Shown here in pieces: positions 1-8,715 of a stretch of DNA of 59,792 bases (its first letter is position 1; each line of letters begins with the position of its first letter). Position numbers and translations under genes: made by a program. The notes under the pieces were generated by a model. That model saw only the letters and a list, made by a program, of their open reading frames with translations, searched no databases and was not told where the DNA came from. This DNA is from Lachnospiraceae bacterium (GTDB lineage Bacteria; Bacillota; Clostridia; Lachnospirales; Lachnospiraceae). Where the stretch lies: the NCBI GenBank assembly GCA_014803415.1, contig JAAVBZ010000043.1, forward strand, positions 1 to 59,792, given 5' to 3'.

Positions 1-708
1 CTGCAGATTGCGATCCAATATGCGATCTGGACGCAGGTATTTAAAAACCGCGTTTCCATTAATGGATTTGAGAAGGCAGATATGTTTACCTATCTTTTGG
101 TGAGTCAGAGTCTGCTCATGATCTTTTCCTTCCGGAATGCACCGGAAAGAATGATTTCCCAAAAAATAAGGCAGGGGGATATTGCGCTGGAATTAGTCCA
201 TCCGGTTCAGTTTACGCTGGCCAGATTCTTTGAAAATCTGGGAGACAGTGTGATGAACATCGGGCTTGCCTTTTTGTTTGTTGTGGTATGTGCCTGTGTC
301 TTTCCTGATTTTATCGTCCCCAAAAGCATAGGCACTGTACTTATGTTTTTGTTAAGTGTGTGCTTCAGCTATCTGATCATGTTTTTTATCAGTGCCATGG
401 CAGGTTATCTGACCTTCTTTACCATGAATTTTTGGGGGATATACAATGCTAAAAAAGCGATCGTGGATTTCTTGTCCGGAGCGCTGATCCCGATTGCGTT
501 ATTTCCGGAATCGGTCCGGTGGATATTTTCATATCTGCCCTTTCAGAACATTGTGTATACGCCCGTTATGATTTTTCTGGAAAAATATACGATGCGGGAA
601 TGTGGGGTACAGCTGCTGATACAGTGCATCTGGGTGATTGTCCTGATGTGTCTGAATGAGTGGATCTACAAAGTTTCGGTACGGAGGATATCAGTAAATG
701 GCGGTTAG
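1..708 (+). CDS. ABC-2 type exporter permease, 5' end outside window
   Basis: This is an integral membrane subunit of an ABC exporter of the ABC-2 / DUF990 type. The reading frame is open from base 1 (LQIAIQYAIWTQVFK before the first Met at 82), so the gene starts to the left of the window. About six hydrophobic segments are visible, and the stretch GDIALELVHPVQF is typical of this family, in which permeases come as a pair served by one ATPase. It overlaps the next permease gene by 11 bases, so the two are translationally coupled. The ATPase is expected just upstream, outside the window. The substrate cannot be told from sequence. Confidence 0.85.
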   Translation: MQIAIQYAIWTQVFKNRVSINGFEKADMFTYLLVSQSLLMIFSFRNAPERMISQKIRQGDIALELVHPVQFTLARFFENLGDSVMNIGLAFLFVVVCACVFPDFIVPKSIGTVLMFLLSVCFSYLIMFFISAMAGYLTFFTMNFWGIYNAKKAIVDFLSGALIPIALFPESVRWIFSYLPFQNIVYTPVMIFLEKYTMRECGVQLLIQCIWVIVLMCLNEWIYKVSVRRISVNGG

Positions 709-1498
709 GAAATTCTTTTCTTTATATGGGGCTATGCTGTTAAAAAACCTGCGCGAAAGTACAGCCTATAAATTTGATTTTTTTCTTGGAATTTTGGCGC
801 ATCTGCTGATACAGGCATCCTCTCTGCTGTTGGTGATGACAGTCTATACGCATACAGACTCCATGGGCGGGTTTACGTTTGAGCAGAGTCTTATTTTATA
901 TGGGTGTTCCCTGCTTGCGACAGGAATTGAGGAGTTTTTTCTGCATAATGTGTGGTCTATCAGCAGGCATGTGAACATGGGGACTCTGGACAGCATACTG
1001 CTCCGTCCGGTTAAACCTATCCTGATGCTTGTCATGGATGGAACCAGCATTCATGGTTTTATTTTGGGAATCTGTGGAGCGGTTTGTCTTATCGCCGGAT
1101 TTGTTCAGGGCGGCATTTCCTTTGGAGGTTGGAAATGTCTGTGGCTTATTTTATGTTCTGTCAGTGGGGCATTTATTATTTTTTCCATCACATTGATCAT
1201 GGAGACGCTGGCCTTTTGGTTCACGGATGTAGTGAATGCAGTCGTTATGGTGGATAACCTGCGTCAGTTTGTACGGTATCCGATCACCATTTACCAGCCA
1301 ATTATCAGAAATATTTTGATTTTTATTATTCCGTATGCATTTACCTCCTTTTTTCCGGCAGCCCTTATGCTGGATATGGAAGAGTATTCGCATTATGCAT
1401 ATTTTACACCGCTTATCGCATTCGGTATGGTGGTAATTGCAAGTCTGTTCTTTCAATTTGGATTGAAATTTTATCATAGTTCAGGTGGCGGGCAGTAA
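698..1498 (+). CDS. ABC-2 type exporter permease (DUF990-like), second subunit
   Basis: This 266-residue polytopic membrane protein is the second permease of the exporter begun upstream. A short amphipathic N-terminus (KNLRESTAYKFDFFLGIL) is followed by about six membrane segments. The motif MGTLDSILLRPVKPI parallels the GDIALELVHPVQF motif of its neighbour, so the two are distant paralogues and probably form a heterodimer. It starts inside the end of the preceding gene. No terminator-like hairpin with a T tract is obvious after the stop. Family known, substrate unknown. Confidence 0.85.
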   Translation: MAVRKFFSLYGAMLLKNLRESTAYKFDFFLGILAHLLIQASSLLLVMTVYTHTDSMGGFTFEQSLILYGCSLLATGIEEFFLHNVWSISRHVNMGTLDSILLRPVKPILMLVMDGTSIHGFILGICGAVCLIAGFVQGGISFGGWKCLWLILCSVSGAFIIFSITLIMETLAFWFTDVVNAVVMVDNLRQFVRYPITIYQPIIRNILIFIIPYAFTSFFPAALMLDMEEYSHYAYFTPLIAFGMVVIASLFFQFGLKFYHSSGGGQ

Positions 1499-1540
1499 TT
1501 TTCCGAAAATTTCAAACTGGTACTGTCAAAAATTATTAAA

Positions 1541-1578
1541 TTGGCAGTTTCTATAATGCCATTTTCTTATATAATGGC
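1541..1578 (+). promoter_or_regulatory. dyad-rich leader before the ECF S-component gene
   Basis: The 140-base gap before the ECF gene holds two small interleaved dyads: TGGCA (1542-1546) with TGCCA (1557-1561), and GCCATT (1558-1563) with AATGGC (1573-1578). They overlap two TATAAT-like hexamers at 1552 and 1570. This could be a promoter with an operator, but no -35 box sits at an ideal distance from either hexamer and no known riboswitch was recognised. A ribosome site (GGAG) lies just before the start of the next gene. Confidence 0.3.
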
Positions 1579-1640
1579 TATACATAGAAGTACTTCCAAG
1601 GTAAAAACGTCAGATTAAAATAGAAATGGAGAAATGAGTT

Positions 1641-2222
1641 ATGAACATGTTAAAAGACATAAAAGCTTTGGCCGTTGCTGCTCTGATGGCAGCATTCACC
1701 TGCATCGCCACCATGATTATCCGGATACCTACCCCCACTCTGGGTTACATACATCCCGGGGACTGTCTGGTCCTGCTTTGCGGCATAATCTTAGGACCGG
1801 TTGCAGGCCCTCTCTCAGCAGGAATCGGTTCTATGTTTGCGGATATCTTATCAGGATATGTCATCTATGCTATTCCGACCCTAATTATTAAAGGCGTCAC
1901 AGCGCTCATAGCCTCCCTGCTGTTCCGACGGCTGAAACAAGTATGGCATGCAAATCAAATATTTCTTTTTATTGCTGCCGGAATTCCCGCTGAACTAAAT
2001 ATGATATTCGGTTATTTTTTCAATAAGATCATTCAAACTATGTTTCTTGCAGGAAACTACAGTTCGGAAACCTTGGCCATAGGATTTACCAGCGCACTCA
2101 GCGGTATTTTCACTAACTGCGTTCAGGGCGCTGCCGGTATTATTTTAGGAATTCTGCTGCTTCCCGTGCTATCTCAAATACCTGATGTGCGCATCTGGAT
2201 GACGCCCAAAGTCCAAAGGTAA
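1641..2222 (+). CDS. ECF transporter S component
   Basis: This 193-residue membrane protein is a substrate-binding S subunit of an energy-coupling-factor vitamin or precursor importer. About six hydrophobic helices are present. The first carries the small-residue pattern AVAALMAAFTC that S components use to dock onto EcfT, and GYIHPGDCLVLLCG followed by GPLSAGIGSMFADILSGY is the conserved core of this S-component group. No ATPase or EcfT gene is adjacent, so it probably uses a shared ECF module encoded elsewhere. The ligand cannot be assigned; the leader carries dyads but no riboswitch I can name. Confidence 0.85.
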   Translation: MNMLKDIKALAVAALMAAFTCIATMIIRIPTPTLGYIHPGDCLVLLCGIILGPVAGPLSAGIGSMFADILSGYVIYAIPTLIIKGVTALIASLLFRRLKQVWHANQIFLFIAAGIPAELNMIFGYFFNKIIQTMFLAGNYSSETLAIGFTSALSGIFTNCVQGAAGIILGILLLPVLSQIPDVRIWMTPKVQR

Positions 2223-2251
2223 ATTTTTTCATAGCGATAGCAGGATTGTGA

Positions 2252-2641
2252 TCACTCTAAATCATATCCTGCTGCCGCCAGCACAGATAACGCCTTTTCA
2301 AAATTCTCTGCTTTTACAAGGATATAATCCGTATTAAAAGTTGATACTGCAAATATTCCAATTTTAGCTTCTGCCAGTATTGCGGATATCTTGGAAAGAA
2401 TGCCGATCAAAGAGAAATCAAGAACACCCTCTATTCGAAACGCTCTCCAGCCGTCATCCCGTTCTGTGACATTGGCAGGTACCTGACCTGTTTCACATAC
2501 AAGAGAATTTTCTTCATCTGTTTTCCCGATAAAACAATACTCCTGTGTCAGGTCCGTCTGTGTATAATCTTCGACTTTGCAGACGGAAAACTCTCTGTTG
2601 ATACTTTTTATTTTTAGCGGCATATTTAATGAGGCTTTCAT
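2252..2641 (-). CDS. ACT domain-containing protein
   Basis: This 129-residue soluble protein belongs to the small stand-alone ACT-domain family. The C-terminal half (about residues 65-129) reads FRIEGVLDFSLIGILSKISAILAEAKIGIF, then VSTFNTDYILVK, the beta-alpha-beta ACT fold that usually binds an amino acid. The N-terminal half is a degenerate first ACT-like unit. It converges with the ECF gene across a 29-base gap. No enzyme domain is attached, so a sensing or amino-acid-binding role is inferred only from the family. Confidence 0.8.
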   Translation of the reverse strand: MKASLNMPLKIKSINREFSVCKVEDYTQTDLTQEYCFIGKTDEENSLVCETGQVPANVTERDDGWRAFRIEGVLDFSLIGILSKISAILAEAKIGIFAVSTFNTDYILVKAENFEKALSVLAAAGYDLE

Positions 2642-2683
2642 CCTTTATAGATCCTTTCCCTGCCTGTACTTTTCACAATTTTT

Positions 2684-3610
2684 TTAAAAATTAAATTCTA
2701 AAATAACATGTTTATTCAGGTGATACAGTGTTTTATCCTTTTCCATTTTATATAGATTAATTTTGTTAGCTTCACAATATTCTTTAACAGCTTTTTCAAA
2801 ATCCCGTTTTGCTTCACATCCCAAAATAACAGAACTGGGACGGATCATTTCAAGCAGTGCACCTTTTTTATCCGTGTTCCACTTATCTCCACAAACTTCT
2901 TTCTCTCGTATAATGCGCCACTCTCTTTCATAGCTCCATTCTGATGATTTTGTGGTAATACTTTGAATAAAAATATTTAATGAATCTTTTTCAATAGTTT
3001 CTATCTGAAGCGAACGAAAACATACTCTGTCATCAGAATATATAATAGGAACCGGCGTAAAACCTAATTGCTTACTTATCTCCAGCAGATCATATTCCAC
3101 ACACATTCCACAATGATTATTCGCATAATGAGCCCACATTAACAAAGATTCATCTGACTCACTTAAGCATGATATGCCTGTTGTTTCTCTAAAAGCTCCA
3201 AACGTAGATCCCAATACCTTCAGCTGCTGCCTCATCGTTTCCCTAAGCTCACGCCACGCCGGACTCCCCGGGCGGATCTGTCTCTTATCTGGAAGCATTT
3301 CTAATACATCATTAAACATCTCTTTCTCATCTATTGAAATATCACAATCAAAAACATCATTAAAATTACATGGCGCTGAATACCACATTTTATTTGCCTT
3401 GACAGTTTCAAAGTTTAGTATAGTATTACTGTAATATTTATAAAGGAAAGCTGGTGCAGAACATAAGTAATAATATCCAATTTGACTATAAACTCGTTCT
3501 GCTTCCGATGGCCCGCCAGTTATTCCAGCAATAAGAGCTGAGCGTAATGCATCCTTCCAATCATCATTATTATTTTCTTTTTGAAAATCATTCATTTCCC
3601 TGCTTATCAT
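2684..3610 (-). CDS. DUF2971 domain protein
   Basis: This 308-residue soluble protein matches the DUF2971 family, which is often found in accessory and phage-defence regions and has no settled biochemical role. Diagnostic segments are FLYKYYS near residue 56, NDVFDCDI near 85, and LMWAHYANNHCGMCVEYD near 157-174, followed by EWRIIRE near 229. It overlaps the end of a truncated wHTH reading frame at its 5' end. The neighbouring fragments suggest this part of the chromosome has been rearranged. Family assignment is firm, function unknown. Confidence 0.75.
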   Translation of the reverse strand: MISREMNDFQKENNNDDWKDALRSALIAGITGGPSEAERVYSQIGYYYLCSAPAFLYKYYSNTILNFETVKANKMWYSAPCNFNDVFDCDISIDEKEMFNDVLEMLPDKRQIRPGSPAWRELRETMRQQLKVLGSTFGAFRETTGISCLSESDESLLMWAHYANNHCGMCVEYDLLEISKQLGFTPVPIIYSDDRVCFRSLQIETIEKDSLNIFIQSITTKSSEWSYEREWRIIREKEVCGDKWNTDKKGALLEMIRPSSVILGCEAKRDFEKAVKEYCEANKINLYKMEKDKTLYHLNKHVILEFNF

Positions 3611-3719
3611 AAATCACCCAGCGCCCTTTTCCATTTTCACGGCGTAAATAGCCCTTTTCCTGTAGCGCAACCGTCTTTGTCTTTATCATTCTTTCTGATT
3701 TTCCTACCATTAAGGCTAA
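3588..3719 (-). pseudogene. C-terminal winged-helix remnant of an AlbA-type ATP-binding regulator
   Basis: A short reading frame, too small for a real gene, encodes LALMVGKSERMIKTKTVAL followed by QEKGYLRRENGKGRWVIY and a stop. This is the winged-helix tail found at the C-terminus of AlbA_2 / RecG-like ATP-binding transcription regulators (established family pattern). An in-frame TAA stands just upstream, so everything before the wing is gone. Its stop lies inside the start of the DUF2971 gene. Confidence 0.6.
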
Positions 3720-3725
3720 TTATTT

Positions 3726-3848
3726 CTATAATCCACATGTAAATACCTGTCTTTCTTCATAATAACTCTCAATTCTTTTTTGTGCTGCATCCGGTCCGCC
3801 TTGTTTAATATATTCTTCTAAGTCATGTTTCCAGCCATCACTGGTCAT
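3726..3848 (-). CDS. small protein of unknown function (40 aa)
   Basis: The proposed start is the ATG at 3848 because a clean GGAGG site lies 7 bases before it. The longer frame back to 3926 would overlap the flavodoxin gene and has no such site. The product is MTSDGWKHDLEEYIKQGG and then a charged helical tail ending VFTCGL. It is hydrophilic with no signal peptide. It lies directly downstream of the flavodoxin-fold gene on the same strand and may be co-transcribed. I do not recognise the family. Confidence 0.4.
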   Translation of the reverse strand: MTSDGWKHDLEEYIKQGGPDAAQKRIESYYEERQVFTCGL

Positions 3849-3909
3849 GCTAAAACCTCCATATACTTTGCTAAGCTTCTCCTCTGCCCAAACAAATATG
3901 AAATTTGAA

Positions 3910-4464
3910 TTAACCATTATTTGCAAAAAAATCTAAAATACTATTGATTCCCAAAAGTGCGTTTTCGTCATCAATTGCAGGTCTTTCATTGGTGTTATGG
4001 CTATATACTGCATCATGAATATTATAGCAGTTCATATGATGCAAGAGCGTACATGCGGTACTATAAGCTGTATCTATATGACCATCACCACCCCCAACTA
4101 ATATAACTGCTCCCTTTTTAGATTTTGTGATCGGTTCTTCCTTTCTAAAAAATCTGGCACAAAAATATGTTTGAAGTCTACTTCCAACATCTAATAGTTT
4201 TCCAGTCAGTTCCGAAAAATAGAGCGGTGAAGCGATCAAAATGTTATCACACTCCTGTATGTATTTATATACCTCTTGCATTTCATCATTTATTGCACAT
4301 CCATTATTCTTCCAACAATACCGGCAATCAAGGCAAGGTGAAATATTGCACCTGTAGGCATCTACAATTCTGTACTCCCCTGCAATTTCTTCGGTGATTT
4401 TGTTAATAAGGCTGCCGGTATCACCATTTATTCTTGGAGAGCCGTTTAATATCAAAGTTTTCAT
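3910..4464 (-). CDS. flavodoxin-fold NAD(P)H-dependent FMN reductase-like protein
   Basis: This 184-residue protein starts with the FMN phosphate-binding loop LILNGSPRINGDTGSL, then a cysteine cluster (C39, C44, C47, C50, C56 in NISPCLDCRYCWKNNGC) of the type seen in iron-sulfur flavoproteins, then IASPLYFSELTGKLL, the second FMN-contact loop. It is probably a cytosolic redox protein binding FMN and perhaps an Fe-S centre; the electron partner is unknown. It is followed by a 40-residue gene and preceded by a broken GNAT gene, all on the same strand as the quinone reductase upstream. Confidence 0.8.
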   Translation of the reverse strand: MKTLILNGSPRINGDTGSLINKITEEIAGEYRIVDAYRCNISPCLDCRYCWKNNGCAINDEMQEVYKYIQECDNILIASPLYFSELTGKLLDVGSRLQTYFCARFFRKEEPITKSKKGAVILVGGGDGHIDTAYSTACTLLHHMNCYNIHDAVYSHNTNERPAIDDENALLGINSILDFFANNG

Positions 4465-4476
4465 TAATAATCTCCG

Positions 4477-4563
4477 CTATATTCCATGATCATCAGTCAT
4501 ATATGCGATCCTTAATTCTGTCAATTGGTCAATATCTTCCATTGTAGCTTTGGTGTAAATCAT
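4477..4563 (-). pseudogene. GNAT acetyltransferase N-terminal remnant
   Basis: A 28-codon frame beginning MIYTKATMEDIDQLTELRI and ending MTDDHGI before a stop matches the first helix-strand unit of GNAT N-acetyltransferases. The acetyl-CoA-binding remainder is absent. It has a GGAG site a few bases before its ATG. It is read here as a deletion remnant between two flavodoxin-fold genes. Confidence 0.6.
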
Positions 4564-4595
4564 TTGTTAGCTCCCATAAATATACAAACCAGAAT

Positions 4596-5195
4596 TTAAT
4601 CCCCTAAATTTCTCGCCAATTCATAAGCGCTTGCAGAAAATCTGCCAATTCTTTCTGATCTGTTTTGGTCATTTCCATAACCTCTGGTCATTTGATCAAA
4701 TACATATACTTCACATTTCTTTGCACGATTTCTGATACGATCTCCAACCATAACTGTTTTCATCGCTTCCAGCTGAGTCTTTCGTATCTCATCCTCCAAC
4801 GATCCACCCATAGTAACCAGAAACACTGCCTTTTCCAGAATCTTCATAGAAGGGTTATCTCCATAGGCAAATCCGTAAGTCCACACTCTCTGAAACCAAC
4901 CTTCCAGCATAGCCGGTGAAGCCGTCCAAAAATCCGGATAAATAAATACAATAGCATCCGCTGCATTAATCTTTTCCTGTTCTTTTAATACATCAGCCGC
5001 AACCGGCATATCCAGATTATAAAATCCTTCTCTTACATATTCCTCTTCGGACATAACCGGATTAAATCCGTCTGCATACAAATCAGATACCATATACTTG
5101 TGACCTGTTTCCCTAAGTCCCCTGATAAATGATTCCTTTATCTCATAGGTAAAACTGTTTTTACTGGGATGACAATAGACTATAAATACATTCAT
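4596..5195 (-). CDS. NAD(P)H:quinone oxidoreductase, flavodoxin-2 family
   Basis: This 199-residue cytosolic flavoenzyme has the family start FIVYCHPSKNSFTYEIKESF (FAD/FMN phosphate loop), then DLYADGFNPVMS, and PDFWTASPAMLEGWFQRVW, the conserved flavin and dimer-interface segment of MdaB/KefF-type quinone reductases. Length is normal for the family. It begins 20 bases after the membrane hydrolase gene, so it belongs to the minus-strand operon that starts near 8.6 kb. The substrate is unknown; a role in quinone or azo-compound reduction is inferred from the family. Confidence 0.85.
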   Translation of the reverse strand: MNVFIVYCHPSKNSFTYEIKESFIRGLRETGHKYMVSDLYADGFNPVMSEEEYVREGFYNLDMPVAADVLKEQEKINAADAIVFIYPDFWTASPAMLEGWFQRVWTYGFAYGDNPSMKILEKAVFLVTMGGSLEDEIRKTQLEAMKTVMVGDRIRNRAKKCEVYVFDQMTRGYGNDQNRSERIGRFSASAYELARNLGD

Positions 5196-5215
5196 TTTTT
5201 ACTCCACTATATGCA

Positions 5216-6778
5216 TTATTTTGAAAGATCATCAATCAAATCCATCAACACACGCGCAAACTCTTCCGGATTTTCCTGCGGAACTGTATGTCCCCATCCC
5301 TCAATCAGCTCCATTTGTTTATTTGGTGCTTCAATAGCATCGTAATAATCTTTCGTACGATCAACAGGCGTTATCCAATCACAGGATCCTGATATGAAAC
5401 CAACAGGAATCTGGAATTCTGTTCCATAATCATATACATCTTCCTCGTTAATATAATCAAACAAAGAACTATTTAGCCGGACAAACTTTTCAAGATTAAG
5501 CTGAAGCAGATACCATCTGATATCATCAACTCCCATATATGGTGAAATGTAAGCATCTAAAATATAGTTCCTCGTCATTGGCACCTGATGATATAAATCT
5601 GCCAGCGAACGTATAGCTAACATATTTTCAACAGTAGGATCTTTCAGATATACACTTAGAGCCTGCTCGATTTCAGTGGTATCTGCTCCTTGCTCAACTG
5701 CTTTTTCCAACGCATCATTGTATGCGTATAGATCAGATCCCAGCGCTCCCATCTGCCCTACGCCAATATATTTTGACACCTTCTCCGGATGCGTGATGGC
5801 ATACTTACTTCCCACCATTGTTCCAAAAGAATGTCCCACAAGAATTACCTTGTCCTGTCCCAGACGTTCTCTGGTATAATCCACTAACTCATCCAGATCC
5901 TCCTGAATCTGCTGAAAAGTAGCAGTATGGTTATCTGGATCCTTATCTTTATTTTTGAAATAAGTTCTTCCGCATCCACGTTGATTCCATGTAACTACCG
6001 TATAATTTTCTTTCAAATAATTTGAAAAATAAAATGTTTCCATAGTGTCCGGGCTTGCCGGACCGCCATGGATCCAGATTATTACCGGATTACTTCTGTC
6101 CTCACCCCGCATCACATAATACTGCTCCTGACCGCCTAATTCAATGTATCCCTCTTCTTCAATACCATTCTCACTTTTTACAGAATGCATGATCCAATGA
6201 TAGTTTTTGGCTCCAATCGTAACTGAGATCACAACAAAGATCAGAACCAACACGAAAAGAATAACTCCACGCAGCAGTCGTATCGATACACTTTTTTTCT
6301 GAGATAAATATACCTCTTTACGATGTCCAAGGTGAATTCCTATATGGCCAATCCCCAAAATAGTTACCGCAATTATCATGAAAAGATTGCAGCCGTATAT
6401 TCCAAGAAACAAAAAAGCAAGTACCGGTAAAGTCGCCCCCGCAACAGGAACCCCACAAAAAGAAGAATAAAAATCCTTCATGCTCTTCTCGCTCTTAAAA
6501 TACCGGACCCAGTAGCATTCATATCCTATCATTGCAATAAAAGCAAGCACCAGCCAGACCGACCAAATATTTAACGGGCGAAGATTGAAATCAGAAAAAA
6601 TTAACGCTATACCGCAAACAAGCACTTCGCCTGTTCTTTCCAAATACAATAATATTTTATTTTCATTTTTGACATATATATCGTAATTTTGGGGCTTGTT
6701 TTTTGTCCAATAAAAATTGGGGATAAACAGCATCAGCAAAAATATAAATCCAACATATGAAAACCCAAAATGTAACAT
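5216..6778 (-). CDS. membrane-anchored alpha/beta hydrolase (proline-iminopeptidase-like)
   Basis: This is a two-part 520-residue protein. Residues 1-190 contain about six hydrophobic helices. Residues 205-520 form an alpha/beta hydrolase: HGGPAS at 237-242 (oxyanion region of proline iminopeptidase-like enzymes), nucleophile S317 in GHSFG (315-319), a probable acid D467 in SCDW, and H497 in GWGHT. The catalytic domain follows the last helix; which side of the membrane it faces cannot be read with certainty. It sits in an operon with a quinone reductase and a DUF89 protein. The substrate is unknown; peptidase or esterase are both possible. Confidence 0.8.
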   Translation of the reverse strand: MLHFGFSYVGFIFLLMLFIPNFYWTKNKPQNYDIYVKNENKILLYLERTGEVLVCGIALIFSDFNLRPLNIWSVWLVLAFIAMIGYECYWVRYFKSEKSMKDFYSSFCGVPVAGATLPVLAFLFLGIYGCNLFMIIAVTILGIGHIGIHLGHRKEVYLSQKKSVSIRLLRGVILFVLVLIFVVISVTIGAKNYHWIMHSVKSENGIEEEGYIELGGQEQYYVMRGEDRSNPVIIWIHGGPASPDTMETFYFSNYLKENYTVVTWNQRGCGRTYFKNKDKDPDNHTATFQQIQEDLDELVDYTRERLGQDKVILVGHSFGTMVGSKYAITHPEKVSKYIGVGQMGALGSDLYAYNDALEKAVEQGADTTEIEQALSVYLKDPTVENMLAIRSLADLYHQVPMTRNYILDAYISPYMGVDDIRWYLLQLNLEKFVRLNSSLFDYINEEDVYDYGTEFQIPVGFISGSCDWITPVDRTKDYYDAIEAPNKQMELIEGWGHTVPQENPEEFARVLMDLIDDLSK

Positions 6779-6800
6779 AGAAACTGCCCTTTCTCCCTCA

Positions 6801-7643
6801 CTATTCTTCTATGAAAATACCTGTATACTTCGGCACATTAAATCTACTTGTAAATAATTCACATTTACATAAAAAAGCATAAAAAATATGCCTGCCGCAT
6901 TGACTAAGCGATTCATAATTTCCCTGACCTTTTGCCAGGATCACATCTGCATTATCTACAATTTGTTTTACATGCTCAGGCAGCATAGCATATATTGTTC
7001 CGGCAATGGGAAAACCATTTGAAATTATCTCTGCATGATCATCTATGCCAACATATTTTGCATCCTCTTCTGTCACATCATTCAGAACTTCCCCGCCACG
7101 AACCAAAACCCGCATCTTAAGATGCGGAAACCTTCTGCTCAGTTGCTGCAAAAAGAGCTTATCCAATACAATCTCTCCACAATTATCAGCAAGCAGCAAA
7201 AAATTACCTGCCATTTCACATTGCTTTAAGAATGAATTCATCACATCAATATCTCTGTCATAGATTTCTGCCTTATCCAGAAGAGAAAGCAGTCTCTCTT
7301 CTTCTATCTCGTTCAGTGCGCCAAAGTCTATATAATTACCGGCACGTGCATAGGCCAAAGCCTGCATCAGCGGGTTTTCAGAAGCTTCTATGTTATTTCT
7401 AATAGCATCTTCCATGGACAGCACCAGATCATTATATTTTTTTCTCTCTTCACGAAAAGAAGCCTGTTTGCCAAAATACTTTTCATAGACCTGATTAAAT
7501 AAATAAACCATATATGGCGAGGTATCATCTTCTTTTCTCTTTTCCAAAAGACTTTTTACCTCATCAAGATATCTCTCATTATCTGTTAATCTCTTCTGTT
7601 TATTGTATAAGCATTCCGCACAGCTCTCTGGTATTCTCATCAC
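6801..7643 (-). CDS. ARMT1-like / DUF89 domain protein
   Basis: This 280-residue protein has the DUF89 (damage-control phosphatase, ARMT1-like) pattern. There is an N-terminal C8-x-x-C11 pair, LLADNCGEIVLDKL (D153, N154, G156, E157, the metal and phosphate site), the following VLVRGGEVLND, and the C-terminal ILAKGQGNYESL. Families of this type remove phosphate from damaged or unwanted sugar and cofactor phosphates using a divalent metal. It lies 19 bases after one hydrolase gene and 22 before the next, as part of one operon. The true substrate is unknown. Confidence 0.85.
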   Translation of the reverse strand: MMRIPESCAECLYNKQKRLTDNERYLDEVKSLLEKRKEDDTSPYMVYLFNQVYEKYFGKQASFREERKKYNDLVLSMEDAIRNNIEASENPLMQALAYARAGNYIDFGALNEIEEERLLSLLDKAEIYDRDIDVMNSFLKQCEMAGNFLLLADNCGEIVLDKLFLQQLSRRFPHLKMRVLVRGGEVLNDVTEEDAKYVGIDDHAEIISNGFPIAGTIYAMLPEHVKQIVDNADVILAKGQGNYESLSQCGRHIFYAFLCKCELFTSRFNVPKYTGIFIEE

Positions 7644-7662
7644 TGAACTTCCTCACATCATA

Positions 7663-8583
7663 TTATTTTTCGCACTGTTCCTTTATCCAGCCTGTTAAGC
7701 CCTTTGGGAAACGCTCATCATATGGCGTTCCGTCTATGTACATGAGATTAGCCTGTGCCTGATTGATCAAACAATGCTGTCCCATTTCAAATCCAAAATT
7801 GAGGGATGCCACACCGCCGTCTCCATTTTTTACCCATTCCGGGAAATACAGCGTACAATTTTTCATGCTTTTAAGATCTTCTATTCTGGGAGTTACATGC
7901 TCTTCAAAGCTGCATAACTCATCTCTTTTTCCATGCATGACTAAAGTGATCACCCCTGCATCTGCTATTCGATCCAGTTCATTTTTTGCAGGAATATATC
8001 CCGATGCAATTGGAACGCAGATATCAAATAATTCCGTAAATTTTTCTGTCATGATCCATGTCATCCATCCGCCGGATGAGCCGCCGGAAATGAGTGTTTT
8101 TGAGATATTATCTTTGTGTACAGACTGAATTTCTCTAATCATATTTGCAAGCGGTTCAAAGTAATCCTCTGACCAGGAACCCTGCATTTCGCCATCTACC
8201 CATTTTTCATTTGCAAGAGGTACAAGAATAAATGCACCGCCGCCCAGGGCCTCCTGATAGCCCGGTGTAGCAAACTGTTCTCCTCCGCTATGGCCTACCG
8301 CATTTATTCCATCTGCACAGTTAAATCCATGAATCCAGATAAGAAGCGGATATTTGCCATCCGGCTTTGCACCGTGCTTCAAGGGATCGTACAGATAATA
8401 AGTAATGTCGCCTGTTTTCTCACTTGGATACACACACTTATCATATTTCAACCTCTCTTTTCCTCCTACGTAAGAAGGTGCATAGCTCACAAAATCACCT
8501 TGTTCCAATTCGTCTTCCCAGGGTGCCTTTACATGATCTACCTTTGTTTCTTCGTTAAATACCATTTCTTTTATTTCTGCCAT
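7663..8583 (-). CDS. alpha/beta hydrolase, esterase-like
   Basis: This is a 306-residue cytosolic hydrolase, with no signal peptide. The oxyanion segment PLLIWIHGFNCADG is near residue 80-92, and the nucleophile elbow GGSSGGWM is near 167-174 with S170 in G-x-S-x-G. An acid D is in VMHGKRDELC, and a plausible catalytic histidine is in EMGQHCLIN near the C-terminus. It resembles the PHB-depolymerase/acetyl-esterase branch more than lipases. It is the first gene of the minus-strand operon, with a good promoter upstream. Substrate not determinable. Confidence 0.8.
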   Translation of the reverse strand: MAEIKEMVFNEETKVDHVKAPWEDELEQGDFVSYAPSYVGGKERLKYDKCVYPSEKTGDITYYLYDPLKHGAKPDGKYPLLIWIHGFNCADGINAVGHSGGEQFATPGYQEALGGGAFILVPLANEKWVDGEMQGSWSEDYFEPLANMIREIQSVHKDNISKTLISGGSSGGWMTWIMTEKFTELFDICVPIASGYIPAKNELDRIADAGVITLVMHGKRDELCSFEEHVTPRIEDLKSMKNCTLYFPEWVKNGDGGVASLNFGFEMGQHCLINQAQANLMYIDGTPYDERFPKGLTGWIKEQCEK

Positions 8584-8636
8584 TTGCTTTTCCTCCCTGA
8601 AGCTTTTCCGTTAAAAAGCGGATACCTTTTTTATAT

Positions 8637-8665
8637 AAAATATCACAGAATTATATATTCGCCAA
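8637..8665 (-). promoter_or_regulatory. promoter for the 8.6-3.7 kb hydrolase/redox operon
   Basis: Reading on the minus strand, TTGGCG (8665-8660) and TATTTT (8642-8637) are separated by 17 bases. It lies about 55 bases before the esterase start, which has a GGAGG ribosome site. Confidence 0.5.
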
Positions 8666-8715
8666 TATAATGTCCTATGTTCTAAGGTTCTTCATTCACC
8701 TATCTTTCATCACCT

